The translations under genes and the position numbers were made by a program. Positions 1 through 10,863 of a stretch of 43,423 bases of DNA are shown in pieces. The stretch covers positions 1 to 43,423 of the forward strand of contig JAKSYS010000534.1 in NCBI GenBank assembly GCA_022925895.1. Reading direction: 5' to 3'. Every line of letters starts with the position of its first letter. The stretch's first letter is position 1. Below the pieces are notes generated by a model. It was given only the letters and a program-made list of their open reading frames with translations. It was not told the origin of the DNA and ran no database searches. The stretch is from Fragilaria crotonensis. Taxonomy: Eukaryota > Bacillariophyta > Fragilariophyceae > Fragilariales > Fragilariaceae.

Positions 1-114
1 GTAAAGTGTGGTGCTGCGAGTACTGTACTCGTAGAATCCGTATTAGCGCTGTTACAGTACGCGTGCCGTAGTACAGTATAAATTTCAAACTTTGTCGCAG
101 GTGCACATACATGA
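1..114. other. Left flank of the Harbinger element
   Basis: No gene is visible. The stretch contains short GTAC palindromes such as CGAGTACTGTACTCG near position 18 and several GTACAGTA-like words, which recur in most intergenic parts of this window. The last three bases, TGA at 112-114, match the bases just after the right end of the element and are its probable target duplication. Confidence 0.5.
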
Positions 115-151
115 GGCCGGTCCTTATAGAACGACAAAACAGAAACAAAAC
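115..151 (+). repeat. Left terminal inverted repeat of the Harbinger element
   Basis: It begins GGCCGGTCCTTATAGAACGA and continues into an A-rich ACAAAACAGAAACAAAAC tract. It pairs with 4180-4216 with about three mismatches. A second, internal inverted copy of the A-rich tract follows at about 156-177. Confidence 0.9.
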
Positions 152-480
152 TCCACTTTTGTTTCTGTTTTGTTGAAAAGTCGTCCCTTATGGTCAACAG
201 AAACTCCGACATTTATTTATTTAGTTCTGTGGAGCCCAAAAAAATAACCCATTTCCGACAGAAAAGGTTTTTCGATCTGTCGGGATTTCACGACAACAAA
301 ACAGTAACAGAAAGGTTTCTGATGCCTGATTCCCTGATTACAATCAAGCCGCAACCATTCATCGGAAAATTGCCTCTGTCAATATCTTTTACAATTGTGT
401 GTTCTTTTTGTGAAGAAAGAACTTCGTGTTGTTCTGCTCGAGAAGATCTTTTTTATCGGAGACTCAAAAAAAAATGCATC

Positions 481-2166
481 ATGGCTTCTCCTTTCACCAC
501 CTATAGCTTTGCTGACATGTTGTTGTTGCATACTAAGCAGGGTCAAGAGGAGAGCGACAATAGCAGCAGTGATGAGGAAGGTGCCACCAAAACTAATGTT
601 GATTTTGTTGACCGATTGGTCAAGGCGATAATGACCAATTGTTCATCATTAAACACTAACAACAATTCAGTCATCCTCCCCAGGAACACACGCCGCATCA
701 CTACTAGACGCCGACGCCAAAAGCCGAAGAAGAGACGAAAGTATGGCTCTGGTGCAATGATATGGACAAACCCAGTCGATGGTATCTCGTGTCGGCTCAC
801 CCCATACATGTCGCAGTGGTACAATTACTACGTCAAGAACCCACCCCTTGATGATCATCGCTTTCTACGCAGGTTCCGCAGACGATTCAGAGTGCCCTAT
901 TCATACTTTGTTGAGCTTGCTGCTGAGCTTGAAGACACAGAAGATTTCCGAACCTGGAAGCAGGGTTCCACCAACTGCCATGGAGTACCAGCGACGCCAA
1001 TTCCGCTCCTTCTCCTTGCAGTTCTCCGTTACTTGGGGCGAGCCTGGACTCTGGATGATCTGTCCGAAAGTACTTGCACTAGTCAAGAGAGTGTGCGAAG
1101 GTTCCTTCACAAATTTCTTCACTTCGGCAGCACTACTTTGTACCAGAGATATGTCTTGAGTCCGTCTTGTGCCGATGAAGCTCAACAGCACATGGCCGAG
1201 TACTCTGATGCGGGCTTTCCAGGTGCGGTTGGTTCTACTGACGCCACCCACGTCATTCTTGAACGCATTCCAAACAAGCATAGACAATCGCATCTCGGTT
1301 TCAAGTCAACCCACACGGCAAGGGCCTATAACATCACAGTGAACCACCGTCGTCAAATATTGGCAACAACTACTGGCCACCCTGCCCGATGGAACGATAA
1401 GACCTTAGCCATCTTTGATCCATTCATGCAAGGATTGCATGAAGGTAAGATACTAGATGACCTTGAATTTGATCTCTACGAATATAATGACTCTGGTGAC
1501 ATTGTATTGCAGCGGTATCGCGGTGGGTGGTTGTTAGTTGACAACGGATATCTCGCTCGCCCAACAACTGTCCCTCCCATCAAGACAACCAACAGTCGCG
1601 CCGAGATTCGTTTCTCAGCATGGCTGGAGGCACTGAGAAAAGATGTAGAATGCACTTTCGGCATTCTAAAGGGACGTTGGCGTATTCTGAAGACCGGAAT
1701 ACGTATTCATGGCACCGACGGTCCCGACAAAGTTTTTTTTACTTGCTGTGCTTTGCACAACAAGCTGCTTCATATCGATGGATTGCATGCGCAATGGGAA
1801 GACGGTGTAAGGAGTGTTTGGGAAAATGAATACGATAACGATGATGGTGATAATGACATCGAGATGGAGGATGATGAGGATGAAGACATTCCAGATGCTA
1901 TTGTTCGCCTTCGGAATCCTGTATCAGAGCGAAACTACGGGATCGATGAACCCCACAGCAACACCAACCATCAGCAACAACAAGAAGAGCGGGCTCCAGC
2001 CATGAATACAACACCAAGAATTATACCAGCATCCGCTGACGACAACATCATTGTTGTTCGGAAACTTACTCTGGACAACTTCCGTCGTCGGTTGGTAGAG
2101 CACTTTTCCATCGCAGTCGCAAGAAACGAAGTAAAGTGGCCGCGGCGTTTCGGCAACCATAGGTAG
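481..2166 (+). CDS. Harbinger-type DDE superfamily endonuclease (transposase)
   Basis: This is the transposase of the surrounding element, about 561 residues from the ATG at 481; the frame is open further back to 190, but the upstream part is basic and low in homology-like features, so 481 is preferred. The N-terminal third is rich in Arg/Lys and includes a basic run near 700-740, plausible for DNA binding or nuclear import. A conserved block with LDDHRFLRRFRRRFRVPYSYF follows (shortened here: FRRRFRVPYSYF). The DDE_Tnp_4 fold shows all three catalytic acids: Asp in GSTDATH (1240-1242), Asp in VDNGY (1540-1542) and Glu in DVECTFGILKGRWR (1648-1650). The C terminus is acidic then basic. No frameshift interrupts it, so the protein could be active. 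It faces the second gene of the element across about 150 bases. Confidence 0.92.
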   Translation: MASPFTTYSFADMLLLHTKQGQEESDNSSSDEEGATKTNVDFVDRLVKAIMTNCSSLNTNNNSVILPRNTRRITTRRRRQKPKKRRKYGSGAMIWTNPVDGISCRLTPYMSQWYNYYVKNPPLDDHRFLRRFRRRFRVPYSYFVELAAELEDTEDFRTWKQGSTNCHGVPATPIPLLLLAVLRYLGRAWTLDDLSESTCTSQESVRRFLHKFLHFGSTTLYQRYVLSPSCADEAQQHMAEYSDAGFPGAVGSTDATHVILERIPNKHRQSHLGFKSTHTARAYNITVNHRRQILATTTGHPARWNDKTLAIFDPFMQGLHEGKILDDLEFDLYEYNDSGDIVLQRYRGGWLLVDNGYLARPTTVPPIKTTNSRAEIRFSAWLEALRKDVECTFGILKGRWRILKTGIRIHGTDGPDKVFFTCCALHNKLLHIDGLHAQWEDGVRSVWENEYDNDDGDNDIEMEDDEDEDIPDAIVRLRNPVSERNYGIDEPHSNTNHQQQQEERAPAMNTTPRIIPASADDNIIVVRKLTLDNFRRRLVEHFSIAVARNEVKWPRRFGNHR

Positions 2167-2318
2167 TAGTGTCAATAATAGTAGAGCAGTGAAGCACCGA
2201 GAGTTCTCATACTAGCTTGAAGTTGCCACTTGTTGTACAACGCTCCTCGTCCTGCATCTACTAGTATTAGGAGTCTTCTACTAGGAGTACTACGAGTCTA
2301 AGGGGTAACGTAGTACTA
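2167..2318. other. Convergent intergenic spacer in the Harbinger element
   Basis: This 152-base spacer lies between the stop codons of the two convergent genes. It contains direct runs of CTACTAG and TACTACTA words near 2257-2320 and no ORF. It probably supplies both 3' ends. Confidence 0.5.
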
Positions 2319-3926
2319 CTACAATGCAAAAGACGATTCTACTACGTCATCCTCACCATCATCACCATCATCAGGTGCTTGATATGGTGGCATAGGCGAC
2401 ACTCGTGTCTCAGTCAACTGCTGCGGTGCCTTATCAAGAACACTGGCAATGGTGGCATCAATCAACAAGTCCACATTGTCTACATTCGAAGCCTCCGCTA
2501 CCTCATCATCAATGATCTGTTCTTCTGCAAATGCAAGGTCATCAATGGCTTTCGCCAATTCTTGATTGAGCTTTCGAAGCTCAATGATGTACAATGGTCT
2601 GTTTGGGTCGTCAGCATCAACGGAACTGATAAGGAACTTCTGTTCCTGAATCATTGTTTGTTTCCCGGTCACCTTTTTAAGGTGCATTGCCACAATTCGG
2701 TCATTGAGCTTCGCCTTTGCCTTTCCCTTGTGTGCAAGCCTTGACTGGGCAATGCCAGCAGCCTGAAGGCGTTCGCCAAGAGTTGCGATTGATGAAGTTC
2801 GTTTGCGGTCTTCAGGCACTGAACCGATAGTAGTCCTAGTAAGTCTGGAGGAGTTGTCGTCACCGTCATCGTCACCGTTGTTGTCTGGTGACAGACGATG
2901 ACGCTTGCGTTGAGCTTCTTCTTGCAGTTGCCTGGCTCTCCTTCGTCCAGCGAGCTTTTTTTCAGCGGTGCTGTTGAAAGCTGGAGTCGACGTCATTAGA
3001 AGATCGGATCGATGGCATAGCATGTCGAAGTCTTCAACAATCGGACCCATCAAGGTGAAGACAATGTATCCGGGAAACGTAAACATTTTCGCGGCATCTA
3101 GTATTGCCTGTTGCGCCTCGTTTTGATCTTGATTGTCACCACTACTTACGCCAGCATTTGTAGAACCCAGCATCGCCGTATCGGCTGGAGCAGCATTGTC
3201 AGCATTATGAGTACTACTAGTAGTATTTCTACTACTAGTATTTGCAGAAACGTCATCACATTGCTTTGAAGGATTCAAAACAAAGTACATTTTCTCTCGA
3301 ACAAATTGTAGATAATTGTCGTGGTTCATGCCCGAAGGAAGATTTCCCATTGTGATGTAGTCCCTGTAAGGACTGTCGGGTGCCATCACACAAGACAGTG
3401 CTTTCTTGCCGTTCTTGACAACCTCTTGTGCTCTCGTGTACAGAGTTCGGGGCTTTATATAATCATCGGGGTTTGAAGCAGTAGTATTCAGTTTACTTTG
3501 AAGGAGTAGCGGAAGTGAAATGCCATTGATGCCACCGATTGGAATCGTGATGTGTCCCCCAAGGCAGTGGAGGGATGGTTTCATTACCAAAGAGCTCCTG
3601 GTGGTAGTCGTATTTAATAGTGGTGGGGGGTAAGTAGTATGATAATCATTACGAACAGGAGTCAAATAATCAGAGGATGTTCCACTCCGATAGTAAAGAC
3701 CTCCGAAGATCCCAATTCCTCCAACCAGCTGTTCTGCAAGTCCGATTGAATCTCTGTCTCTCGCATTGCCGTACTACTGTTCTGCAATACTTGCCTCCAT
3801 CATGGTCTTTGTAACCGAATTGCCACTATGATGACACTCTTGATAAGCAACAAAGGCTGCAAAGCCTTGCAGCTCTTTGTGCACAAAGGCACCGCCAATG
3901 AATGGTTGCTGTTTGCTTGAACTCAT
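2319..3926 (-). CDS. Second protein of the Harbinger element, interrupted by an in-frame TAG
   Basis: The long open part is 2319-3665. The same frame continues upstream to an ATG at 3926 (MSSSKQQPFIGG), broken only by a TAG at 3774-3776. If the TAG is real, the first downstream ATG is at 3584, giving about 421 residues. Harbinger elements normally encode a Myb/SANT DNA-binding partner that helps the transposase enter the nucleus; I see no convincing Myb Trp pattern here. What is visible is an N-terminal Gly/hydrophobic stretch, a Ser/Thr/Asn-rich linker, a basic RRRARQLQEEAQRKRHR segment that may be a nuclear localisation signal, a charged helical or coiled-coil part with LRKLNQELAKAIDDLAFAEE, and an acidic tail. 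A DNA-binding or adaptor role is inference from position only. The stop could be a mutation or a base-call error. Confidence 0.6.
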
Positions 3927-4179
3927 TGCGAGAACTTGAGCAACAGATTGTGAGAAGTATTGTACGCGCACTAATGTGTACGTATACTAGTGCAAGCAAG
4001 TATGTTCATACTTCGATGCGTAGGAATTTCTTTGTGTTCTTGGAATGCTCTCAACAAGATCTCGATCATTCTGAATTCCTCAATACTGTATATAATGAGT
4101 TTTTTGTTTATGTTGGCTACTGTGGGGGACGTAAATCACACCTCCGACAAAACAACAACGAAAACAGCGTGTCCGACCA

Positions 4180-4216
4180 GTTTTGTTTTTGTTTTGTCGT
4201 ACTATAAGGAACGGCC
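4180..4216 (-). repeat. Right terminal inverted repeat of the Harbinger element
   Basis: The reverse complement begins GGCCGTTCCTTATAGTACGA and matches the left terminus. An internal inverted copy of the ACAAAACAACAACGAAAAC tract lies at about 4146-4165, so the right end can also fold on itself. Confidence 0.9.
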
Positions 4217-4952
4217 TGATGTCATGATGTCATATACGGCTAGTATATCATCATATGTACAACGACGAACGGAGCTTCAAGCCTTCAGCACAACATCACT
4301 CGATATGTCACTTTCGGTATCACTGACTTGGGACATCATACTTTGATGCCCCTACCAACGAAACCGAAACGACTGCACTGGATCGAGAAAATAGGTACGT
4401 GACTGGATGGAAACCCATTGTCAATCCGCAAACCACCATGCATGAAATTTTCACTTTTGGTCCGCCGTTTCGTGGTCATGGGCGATTTTCAACTTGAGTG
4501 TCTGCGGTCTTGTTCAATTATTTTAGGGATACCTTTGCTCGTCTTATTCTGCGTATCCCTATTGTTCCGCTTTGTGTCATTTGGTGCACTGTGCACTGGC
4601 CACTGGAGTACTTTATGTAGTGCGGTACTAATACCTCCGCACTCCGCACTGGTGCAACTTTTCTGAGTACCAGTACTGTATACCGGGATACAGAATGCTG
4701 GATACTAATTGTATACGTGTTGCGTCCAAAGCTCTCCAGATGACAGAGAATGCATCATTCAAAATCCGGTCGTGCGCCTCCTCGTCATGCATGTGTAACT
4801 GGAGCTTGGAGTACTCGGAGTGTACTCGTGAATGTAACTGTGACCAACCCTACAATTCTCATTGAAGTACCAGGTATCATCGCATTATCGCTCACAATCG
4901 CCCTTCACCTTTCTGTCAGAGAGTCGCTTCTTTTCCAGTAACATCTGGCATC
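4217..4952. other. Intergenic region upstream of the hydrolase gene
   Basis: There is no convincing coding potential in these 736 bases. The region has GGAGTACTTTATGTAGTGCGG-like GTAC words (about 4600-4700) and CCGCACTCCGCACTGG near 4637, short repeats typical of this window. The promoter and 5' untranslated part of the gene starting at 4953 must lie here, but no motif can be named with confidence. Confidence 0.4.
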
Positions 4953-7487
4953 ATGTCAACAGCAACTCCCCAGTTGCATAGACAGAAAGAGTTGGAGATG
5001 CATGACGACGCGTCCACTCCTTTGCGTCGATATTTTTCCCGGAAAAGGAAAACAACAATTCGCTTTCGGGATTTGCCGACAGAGCCAGGTTACATTGGTC
5101 ACTATTCCGCCTGGGGTGTCGTTAACTCCCTCATTTTCCTCACCGTACCCGTTGTGTACATTTATATTGCATTCATCCTGCTGAGAGAACTCTGCATGGC
5201 GTTTCCCAACTCGCTCTACGCGAGTATTCACAAATACCTACCTCTCCTTTCGTGGTTGGTCCGAAACATGGAAAAATCATCGCTTCTCGTTGAAGTATGG
5301 TGCGTCATTGAAGGCATATTTTACATATTATTAAAATTGCAAATTCAATGGTTGCAAATGAAGGATCCTCTGGAGGCATCCCTATCTGCAGCTCCCATGA
5401 TGGATTTGACGGAACGCGCTTTGCTGTGGTCGCGCATGATGACTATGATGGACAACCACCAAGAGTCTGGTGACAATACAACAGCAGCGGGAGAAACAAA
5501 TAGTTCGGTGGAGTTTATATCTGGATGGTTCTTTGATGCACCGCTTGATGCCATATCGAGTTACGATGTTCGAGATTTTTTATGCTGGAGCCTGTTTGAA
5601 GGTCGCAATCAAGAGCACTTGACCGGAGAGGAATTGCAGCAATTGGGGGATTTTTGGAAGCTCTTGAACTGATGCTTAGTTTTCAAATCTATGGCGAAGA
5701 AGACGAATTTGATGTCGACGATTGGAAGGAAGAAAAAGAAGGTTGGAAGGAATCGACTCTTCGCCGCGACCTTAACAAGCAGAACGAAGTATTTCCTAAT
5801 GGGACCAAAGGCAAGCGACCCAAGAAAGGTAAGTCACCATCCATCCACAAACCATTGGATTTGGAATTTGTCTCTTACACGACGCCCTCTCCAACCTTTG
5901 TGGCGTAGTATTCAGATTCGACGAATCGTCCGGCGACGAAGAGCCCAATTTCTTTTCAACTCTCTACGAGAATTACAAGCAACGTTACGAACAAGCCCGT
6001 CAGATGCTAGACAATGCCCACCCCGTGCAAGAACTTTGTAACATGATGCTGGAAACCGAAAAGAAAACCATGGCGACCGCTTCCAATATGTATGAAAACG
6101 CCAGTACAACAGCGACACACATGGCAGCGAATGCATACGACACACTGATCGGTACTGGATCTAACATGGACAAGCAATTGTCTGCATTCGGGCATGCCAC
6201 ACAGCAGCAGTGGTCAGAAATCAGCTCCATGACACAACAACAACTGGCAGAGGCATGGAACACCGTAAAGGGTATGAAGGAACGCCTTGAGAAGGCAGAA
6301 TTTCTATCGGGACAGACCAAGCGTCTGAAACAACAGCTCAAGGGCTACCGCGTCTTACTGTTTCGCATGAGGGAAATGTCGTCGTCAGTTCCGTCCAAGC
6401 AGATGGCGAAGATGATGCGCACTATAACAGAATGTAACGAATCTATGGAAAAATTGGAATCGAGAGCGATGGACGTGTTCTTCATGGGTACTGGTTTCTT
6501 AAGGAAGAATATTTTGGGCCACGAGGAACCCAAACGTTATGCAAAATACTCGTCAGATCCTCTGTTAGGTGTGTCCACCTACCCCTTGGGTTGCCATTTG
6601 TTCGTCCTTGGCGCCACCGAGATTCCCTTGCGCATTATGATGGCGAACCGAGGATTTTCAAGACTGTCGACTGGACCGGTAGCGTACTACTATCATCCTG
6701 GCAAATCGCCGGACGACGAAGACAGGACACCGATTGTGTTTGTTCATGGAATTGGTATTGGCCTTATCGTCTACGTATCGCTCATTGATCAGCTGTTAAA
6801 GAGCGGTCGGCCCATCTTTTGTCCCGAAATTCCGTATGTATCAGGCTTTCGACCTTGGCAGTCTCCCAACTCGGTGCTCCCTCCAGCTGTGGTTTGCTCG
6901 ACGATGACGGAAATGCTCGCCAAACACGGTCATTTGAAGGGAACTTTTTGTGGTCATTCTTACGGTACCACGTGGTTGGCCTACATGTGCAAATATGCCC
7001 CTCATGCAATAGTTGCTGTCTGTTTCTTGGACCCAGTCTGCTTCTGCCTCCACATGCCTCGACTCACGAAACAATTTGTCTACCATCGACCGGATCCCGG
7101 CACCGTTGCCTACATGGTCCGAACGGATGTCATTGTTAGTTGGACGATTCAACGCTGCTTTCCTTGGGCATGGATTGCTCTGTTCGCAGAGCAAATTCAA
7201 GTACCTTGCTCCGTATTTCTGAGTGACTGCGACATGCTGGTGCCCTCTCAAAAGGTTGAAGAGTATTTGAGAGGAAGGGTGCTCCTGTTATGGATTTTGC
7301 TGATGTGACGAAGGAGCATTTCTCCTCCAGTGACTTGAATGTTACTGTCTTTCGAGGAGATGTTCATGGAGGGTGGACGGAACGATCAGATACGTGTCCA
7401 ACGATTGCCACATGTGTCGAAGTTCTGTGTGACAAAGCCGATATGCCTTGGTCTGGTCCCAATGCCACCACAGGTACGAACCAATGA
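4953..7487 (+). CDS. Membrane-associated alpha/beta hydrolase, one intron, two frame breaks
   Basis: The protein would be about 818 residues if two one-base losses are allowed for. Residues about 50-85 form a hydrophobic segment (VVNSLIFLTVPVVYIYIAFILL), likely membrane-spanning. The middle is charged and helical. The C-terminal third is an alpha/beta hydrolase fold: oxyanion-type VFVHGIGIG near 6742, nucleophile motif GHSYG with Ser at 6958-6960, acid in SDCDMLVP near 7231, and His in GDVHGGW at 7365-7367, so the triad appears complete. The substrate is unknown; lipase, esterase and peptidase are all possible. An 80-base intron (5829-5908) restores the frame. The frame breaks at 5651-5655 (T run: the next frame reads FLEALELML directly on) and at about 7272-7279 (the next frame reads GAPVMDFADVTKEHF directly on). 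Both fit a lost base in a run, so this may be an intact gene with sequence errors. Confidence 0.75.
5829..5908 (+). other. Spliceosomal intron in the hydrolase gene
   Basis: The donor AAAG/GTAAGTCACC at 5829 and acceptor GGCGTAG/TATTC at 5908 are near consensus. Splicing removes the TAG that would end the first reading frame and joins GKRPKK to VFRFDESSGDEEP in frame. A second AG at 5915-5916 would give the wrong frame. Confidence 0.75.
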
Positions 7488-7917
7488 TCGATGTCATTTT
7501 GGCCAAAAATAGTGTACATGCGTTCTCTTTATACATAGAATACAATACTTGTGCCGCGTCGATAAAATATGCTATCTAAGTCAAATCTAGTAGCAACTGC
7601 TGTCTTCGTATTGAGGGCTCTGCAAGTGAATAGCTTCGTCTGGGAAGGGATTCAATCGGAGAGACCATCGATATCAAGTAGTGTATTTTTAACAACAAAA
7701 TGGGCTTTTGGATTGAAGGAGTGTCCTTCAATCCAAGAGGCCATTTATGATGCGGCATGATCGCCTTGAAGGTATCAGCGCAGTGTATCAGAAAAGAATA
7801 CTACAACGCTGAGCCCTAAAACGACAGAGTCCGAGTCTTCTTTGATACAACCCTTGTGTCTTCAAAGAACATTTCATGAAACAACGAAGGAGTACGTAGG
7901 GCAAAGTGAAAAGGAAA
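7488..7917. other. Convergent spacer between hydrolase and importin alpha
   Basis: These 430 bases lie between two stop codons on opposite strands. Only short spurious ORFs are present. An inverted repeat is visible: GGATTGAAGG at about 7710 and CCTTCAATCC at about 7725 form a hairpin, possibly acting in 3' end formation (inference). Confidence 0.45.
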
Positions 7918-9838
7918 CTACGGCAACGGCGAGAAGTCAAATCCGCCTTGGTTTTCTGCGCCATTACCCATGCCAAATTGAAATTGATCGCCATCGGATT
8001 GAGGCCGCAAATCAGTCATTTCTTCTTCATCTTCAACACCAAAGTACGTTTCCAAAATCTTGACGCACTTTTCGTAGATGTCGTTGTTCGAGTGCTGCTG
8101 CAATTCTTCAATCTTGTTGAGACCTTCAGCCTCAGAGATGAAGGTTGCCATTTGATTGACACCTGTAGTTTTGGCATCCTCTTCGCCAACCTTGAGGATA
8201 TTTTCCAACCCTTCCAAGGCGATGGTGATAATTTTCGTATCATTGACACCCAACAAGTCACAGAGGGGACGAATGCACCCCTGCTGGACCAAAAATTTGA
8301 TTTGATTCGGTGTCCCACCCGAGGTGGCATTCGAAATCGCCCAGGCTGCTTCCTTTCGAATATCGAATTCGGCGTTGGTCAATAATTGAATCAAAGGTGG
8401 CATAATGTTAGCGTCAATGACACCTTGAATCTGGTCTTTGTTACCGGCAGTGATGTTGGAAATCGTCCAGCAGGCTTCTTTTCGAATACCCTTTTTAGGG
8501 TTGGATAAGAGTGCCAACAGGCATGGAAGTGCATTTGTGTTTATGACAAACTGCGTTTGCAAATCATTTCCAGTAACAATATTTCCCACCGTCCTCAAGG
8601 CAGGAGTTTGCACTGCTGGGGATGGATTCAGCAATAGTTCGACCAATCGCCTGGTCACGCCAGCTTCCAAAACAGCTTGAATCTTATCGTTCGGACCATC
8701 GGATAGGTACGAGAGCGCCCAACATGCATCGGTCAAAACTTCCTCGTCCGGACTGAAAATGAGTTGTGCCAACGTTGGGAGCGCAGGACGGACCATTTCA
8801 AAGTCAGGTTGTGGCTTGCCGCGACAAAAGTTGGAGAGTGTCCAAGTGGCATTGCGGAGCATAGATAGCTTTGAATGATGCAACTGCTGCAGAAGCGGCG
8901 CCATAGCGCCAGCTGCAAAACCAAATCTCTACAAGGAGGAGAATCACCGGCAATGTTCCCCAACGCCCAGACAGCTTGCTCGCGGACATCGTCGTTCGGA
9001 GATGACAAGAGACGAACAAAGATAGGAACAGCACCAACTTCCATAACAACCTTGGTATGGTCCGATGTTCCGGAGGCGATGTTGGTGAGAGCCCAAGCCG
9101 CTTCAAATTGCAGTGCTGGATTATCATCACGACCCAAGAATTCCACAAATCTCGGAACCACGCCAGTGTCAATCACTTGCTGAATAGGCGGGTTCTTCTC
9201 TATCGACAAAAGACGACGAAATTGAGTAGTACATTCAACTTGTACTTGTGGGTCCTGGCCCATGACGCCCGCCACCATGTTCGGCAACTGTTCTAATTTG
9301 GTAACCGCCGCTCGTGAAAGTGGCATCGGGGAGGCTTGAGATCCCTCCCCGATCATGTCGGCATAAGTTCCATCGCCCGATGCCATCAGCATACTGGCAG
9401 CAGCCATACCAGCTGGTGTCATTGGCCCAGACGACACGGGCATTTGACGACGCTTGGCCAAACGATCATCCTTTTTGGTCTTGCGAATTTGCAGCGTTGT
9501 CTCTTCGCGACGGCGGCGGCCTTCTTCGGCATCGACGGTCTTCTTAAAGCCTTTAAGGCGCTGTTGCGGGAAACGAAACAAAGCAATTTGCGGAACGCGT
9601 CAGACCTCAAATAATGACGAAAAGGGAGCAAATAATCTCGGCCATATTCCGTTTTGTGCGTAGAATGATGTGGGGTGATACGATGAGGTGTGACCTAAGA
9701 AGCGTAGACTGCAGTATTCCAGGAGCGTAGAAAATTAAGGTCGAAGTCAACGACTGACTTTTGGTACTCCTACCGGTCCAGATATTGTGACGACGATAAC
9801 TGAATCCAAGGACTTACCTCTTCTTCTTTCGTGCTCAT
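7918..9838 (-). CDS. Importin subunit alpha (karyopherin alpha), two exons, one frame break
   Basis: This is the adaptor that binds nuclear localisation signals and hands cargo to importin beta. Exon 1 is 9818-9838 (MSTKEEE), ending at a GTAAGTC donor; exon 2 starts at about 9560 after a CAG acceptor, reading [20 protein letters not shown]. That start is a typical importin-beta-binding domain, with the basic cluster [11 protein letters not shown]. An array of about ten armadillo repeats follows, with the conserved WALxNIxxG and WxLSN motifs ([54 protein letters not shown]), then an acidic FGVEDEEEM stretch and a Gly-rich tail. The length fits the family. At about 8911-8915 the frame breaks between DLVLQ and [10 protein letters not shown]; one missing base restores it. 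As the gene is normally essential, a sequence error is likelier than a true break, unless another copy exists. Confidence 0.92.
9561..9817 (-). other. First intron of importin alpha
   Basis: The donor GAG/GTAAGTCC (minus strand at 9817) follows a 7-codon first exon. The acceptor CCGCAACAG precedes CGC at 9560. At 257 bases it is longer than the other introns here, and another AG upstream could be used, which would only add residues before the importin-beta-binding domain. Confidence 0.6.
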
Positions 9839-10332
9839 CTTAATAGCGTTTAATTCAATATCACAATAACTCTGCAATAAGCACAAGGGAAATGAGGAGT
9901 GGCTGTTGCTAGTATCTCCAACGAACGAAAATGCGAAGGCCTTCAATGAGATACTACGAAGTGTGGCAGTTGTGCACCTTACGACTTCGAATACACTTGT
10001 GAGGGGAGAGGCTGTGTGGCAATCACGTAAAAGTCTGTCGTATTCGGTGTGTTTGCTGATTCCTTCCTTCAGATTCCGTATTCAGACTGTTTTCCAGGCA
10101 CTCTGGTAGTAAGCATACAGTACGAGTACTCGTATGTAGGAACTGGTACTCCGAGTACATGTATGTCATATCGTAGGGCTTCGCGTGAGAGCCTATGTTG
10201 CCTATTCTCACGATTGCCGACATGGTTGCTATTGTAGCATACGGACACACTCGGAGGATGAATGTAACGAGCATCACTCGGTAGACGAATGAAAGTACTC
10301 GCACCTCGGAGTGCAAATACGATGAACAAATG
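9839..10332. other. Upstream region of importin alpha and left flank of duplicated module
   Basis: There is no gene in these 494 bases. GTAC palindromes are dense: ATACGAGTACTCGTAT around 10120 is close to a perfect 16-base palindrome, and GGTACTCCGAGTACATG follows. The importin alpha promoter should lie just right of 9838. Confidence 0.4.
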
Positions 10333-10531
10333 ACGCCGATGATTAATCTTTCCCTCCGCATGCCGAGACGTGCGCCTACGCTGTTGATGAGTTCCTTTTC
10401 GACGGGATGACTATTCATTGTGTATACTGCGTTGTGGTGTTGCCATCATGCCGAAGTGCAATCCACGCCTTGGTGGTACATGTGAAACGGTGCCACACAC
10501 AAATTTTCAAAATTCATTGAATTTACTTTAG

Positions 10532-10776
10532 TTTTGGTCGTCGATTCCTTTCCGCTGAACGAGTCTCCCAAGAAGATCGTTGTCCAACGCTGGGTCGGCG
10601 CTTCCATCGCTGAAAGCCTGACCAGCGTTGTGTTCGGTGCTGGCCTGACTGGGCTGGTTACACAATATTTCACTTTTCAAGACTCTACGCAGGGCAACCA
10701 AATCATGTTGACGAAACAAAAGGAGTTGGAAGAGAGGCTAACCAAGCAGGAGCAAAAAATAGTCACGTCAGGATAG
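10532..10776 (+). CDS. Small predicted membrane/coiled-coil protein, copy A1
   Basis: This is not a family I recognise. The open frame reads about 80 residues: VVDSFPLNESPKK, a moderately hydrophobic Gly-rich segment (SVVFGAGLTGLVTQY) that could cross a membrane, then a heptad-like amphipathic tail (NQIMLTKQKELEERLTKQEQ). There is no ATG in the frame itself. An ATG at 10448 (MPKCNPRL) lies upstream of a candidate intron whose acceptor, ACTTTAG, ends at 10531, so a short first exon is likely. The same arrangement exists in copy B, where an ATG at 17111 precedes a CTACAG acceptor at 17196. It faces the receptor gene on the opposite strand. Function is unknown; a partner of the receptor is only a guess from the shared duplication. 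Confidence 0.5.
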
Positions 10777-10863
10777 TGTCGTTTTAATTACGTCTGGTAC
10801 AAATGTGTTGGTGTACGTTCAACGAGTTGTGACTTTCATCCAACCTGCCAATGAGAGTTACCA

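Larger units (their letters stand above)
115..4216. mobile_element. PIF/Harbinger-type DNA transposon, complete with TIRs
   Basis: Both ends match as inverted repeats over about 37 bases: the left end begins GGCCGGTCCTTATAGAACGA and the reverse complement of the right end begins GGCCGTTCCTTATAGTACGA, with only a few mismatches. TGA flanks both ends (112-114 and 4217-4219), a 3-base target duplication of the length expected for PIF/Harbinger. Inside are a DDE transposase on + and a second ORF on -, convergent, also as expected for this superfamily. Just inside each terminus the ACAAAACAGAAACAAAA-type sequence is followed by its own reverse complement, so each end can fold into a hairpin by itself. 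High end-to-end similarity suggests a fairly young insertion. Confidence 0.9.

Noticed and set aside
543-2175. Several minus-strand and other-frame ORFs over the Harbinger transposase
   Set aside because: They overlap the long transposase frame, have no domains and no consistent start; they are shadows.
3774-3776. TAG as a recoded amino acid in the Harbinger second gene
   Set aside because: All other genes here end normally with TAG among their stops (for example the small gene at 17424), so a reassigned code is not supported.
5651-5655. Programmed ribosomal frameshift in the hydrolase gene
   Set aside because: No slippery heptamer with downstream structure is evident, and similar breaks occur across unrelated genes in the window, which favours sequence error.
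6004-6345. Minus-strand Cys-rich ORFs over the hydrolase
   Set aside because: They are shadows of the helical, Gln/Met-rich part of the hydrolase frame.
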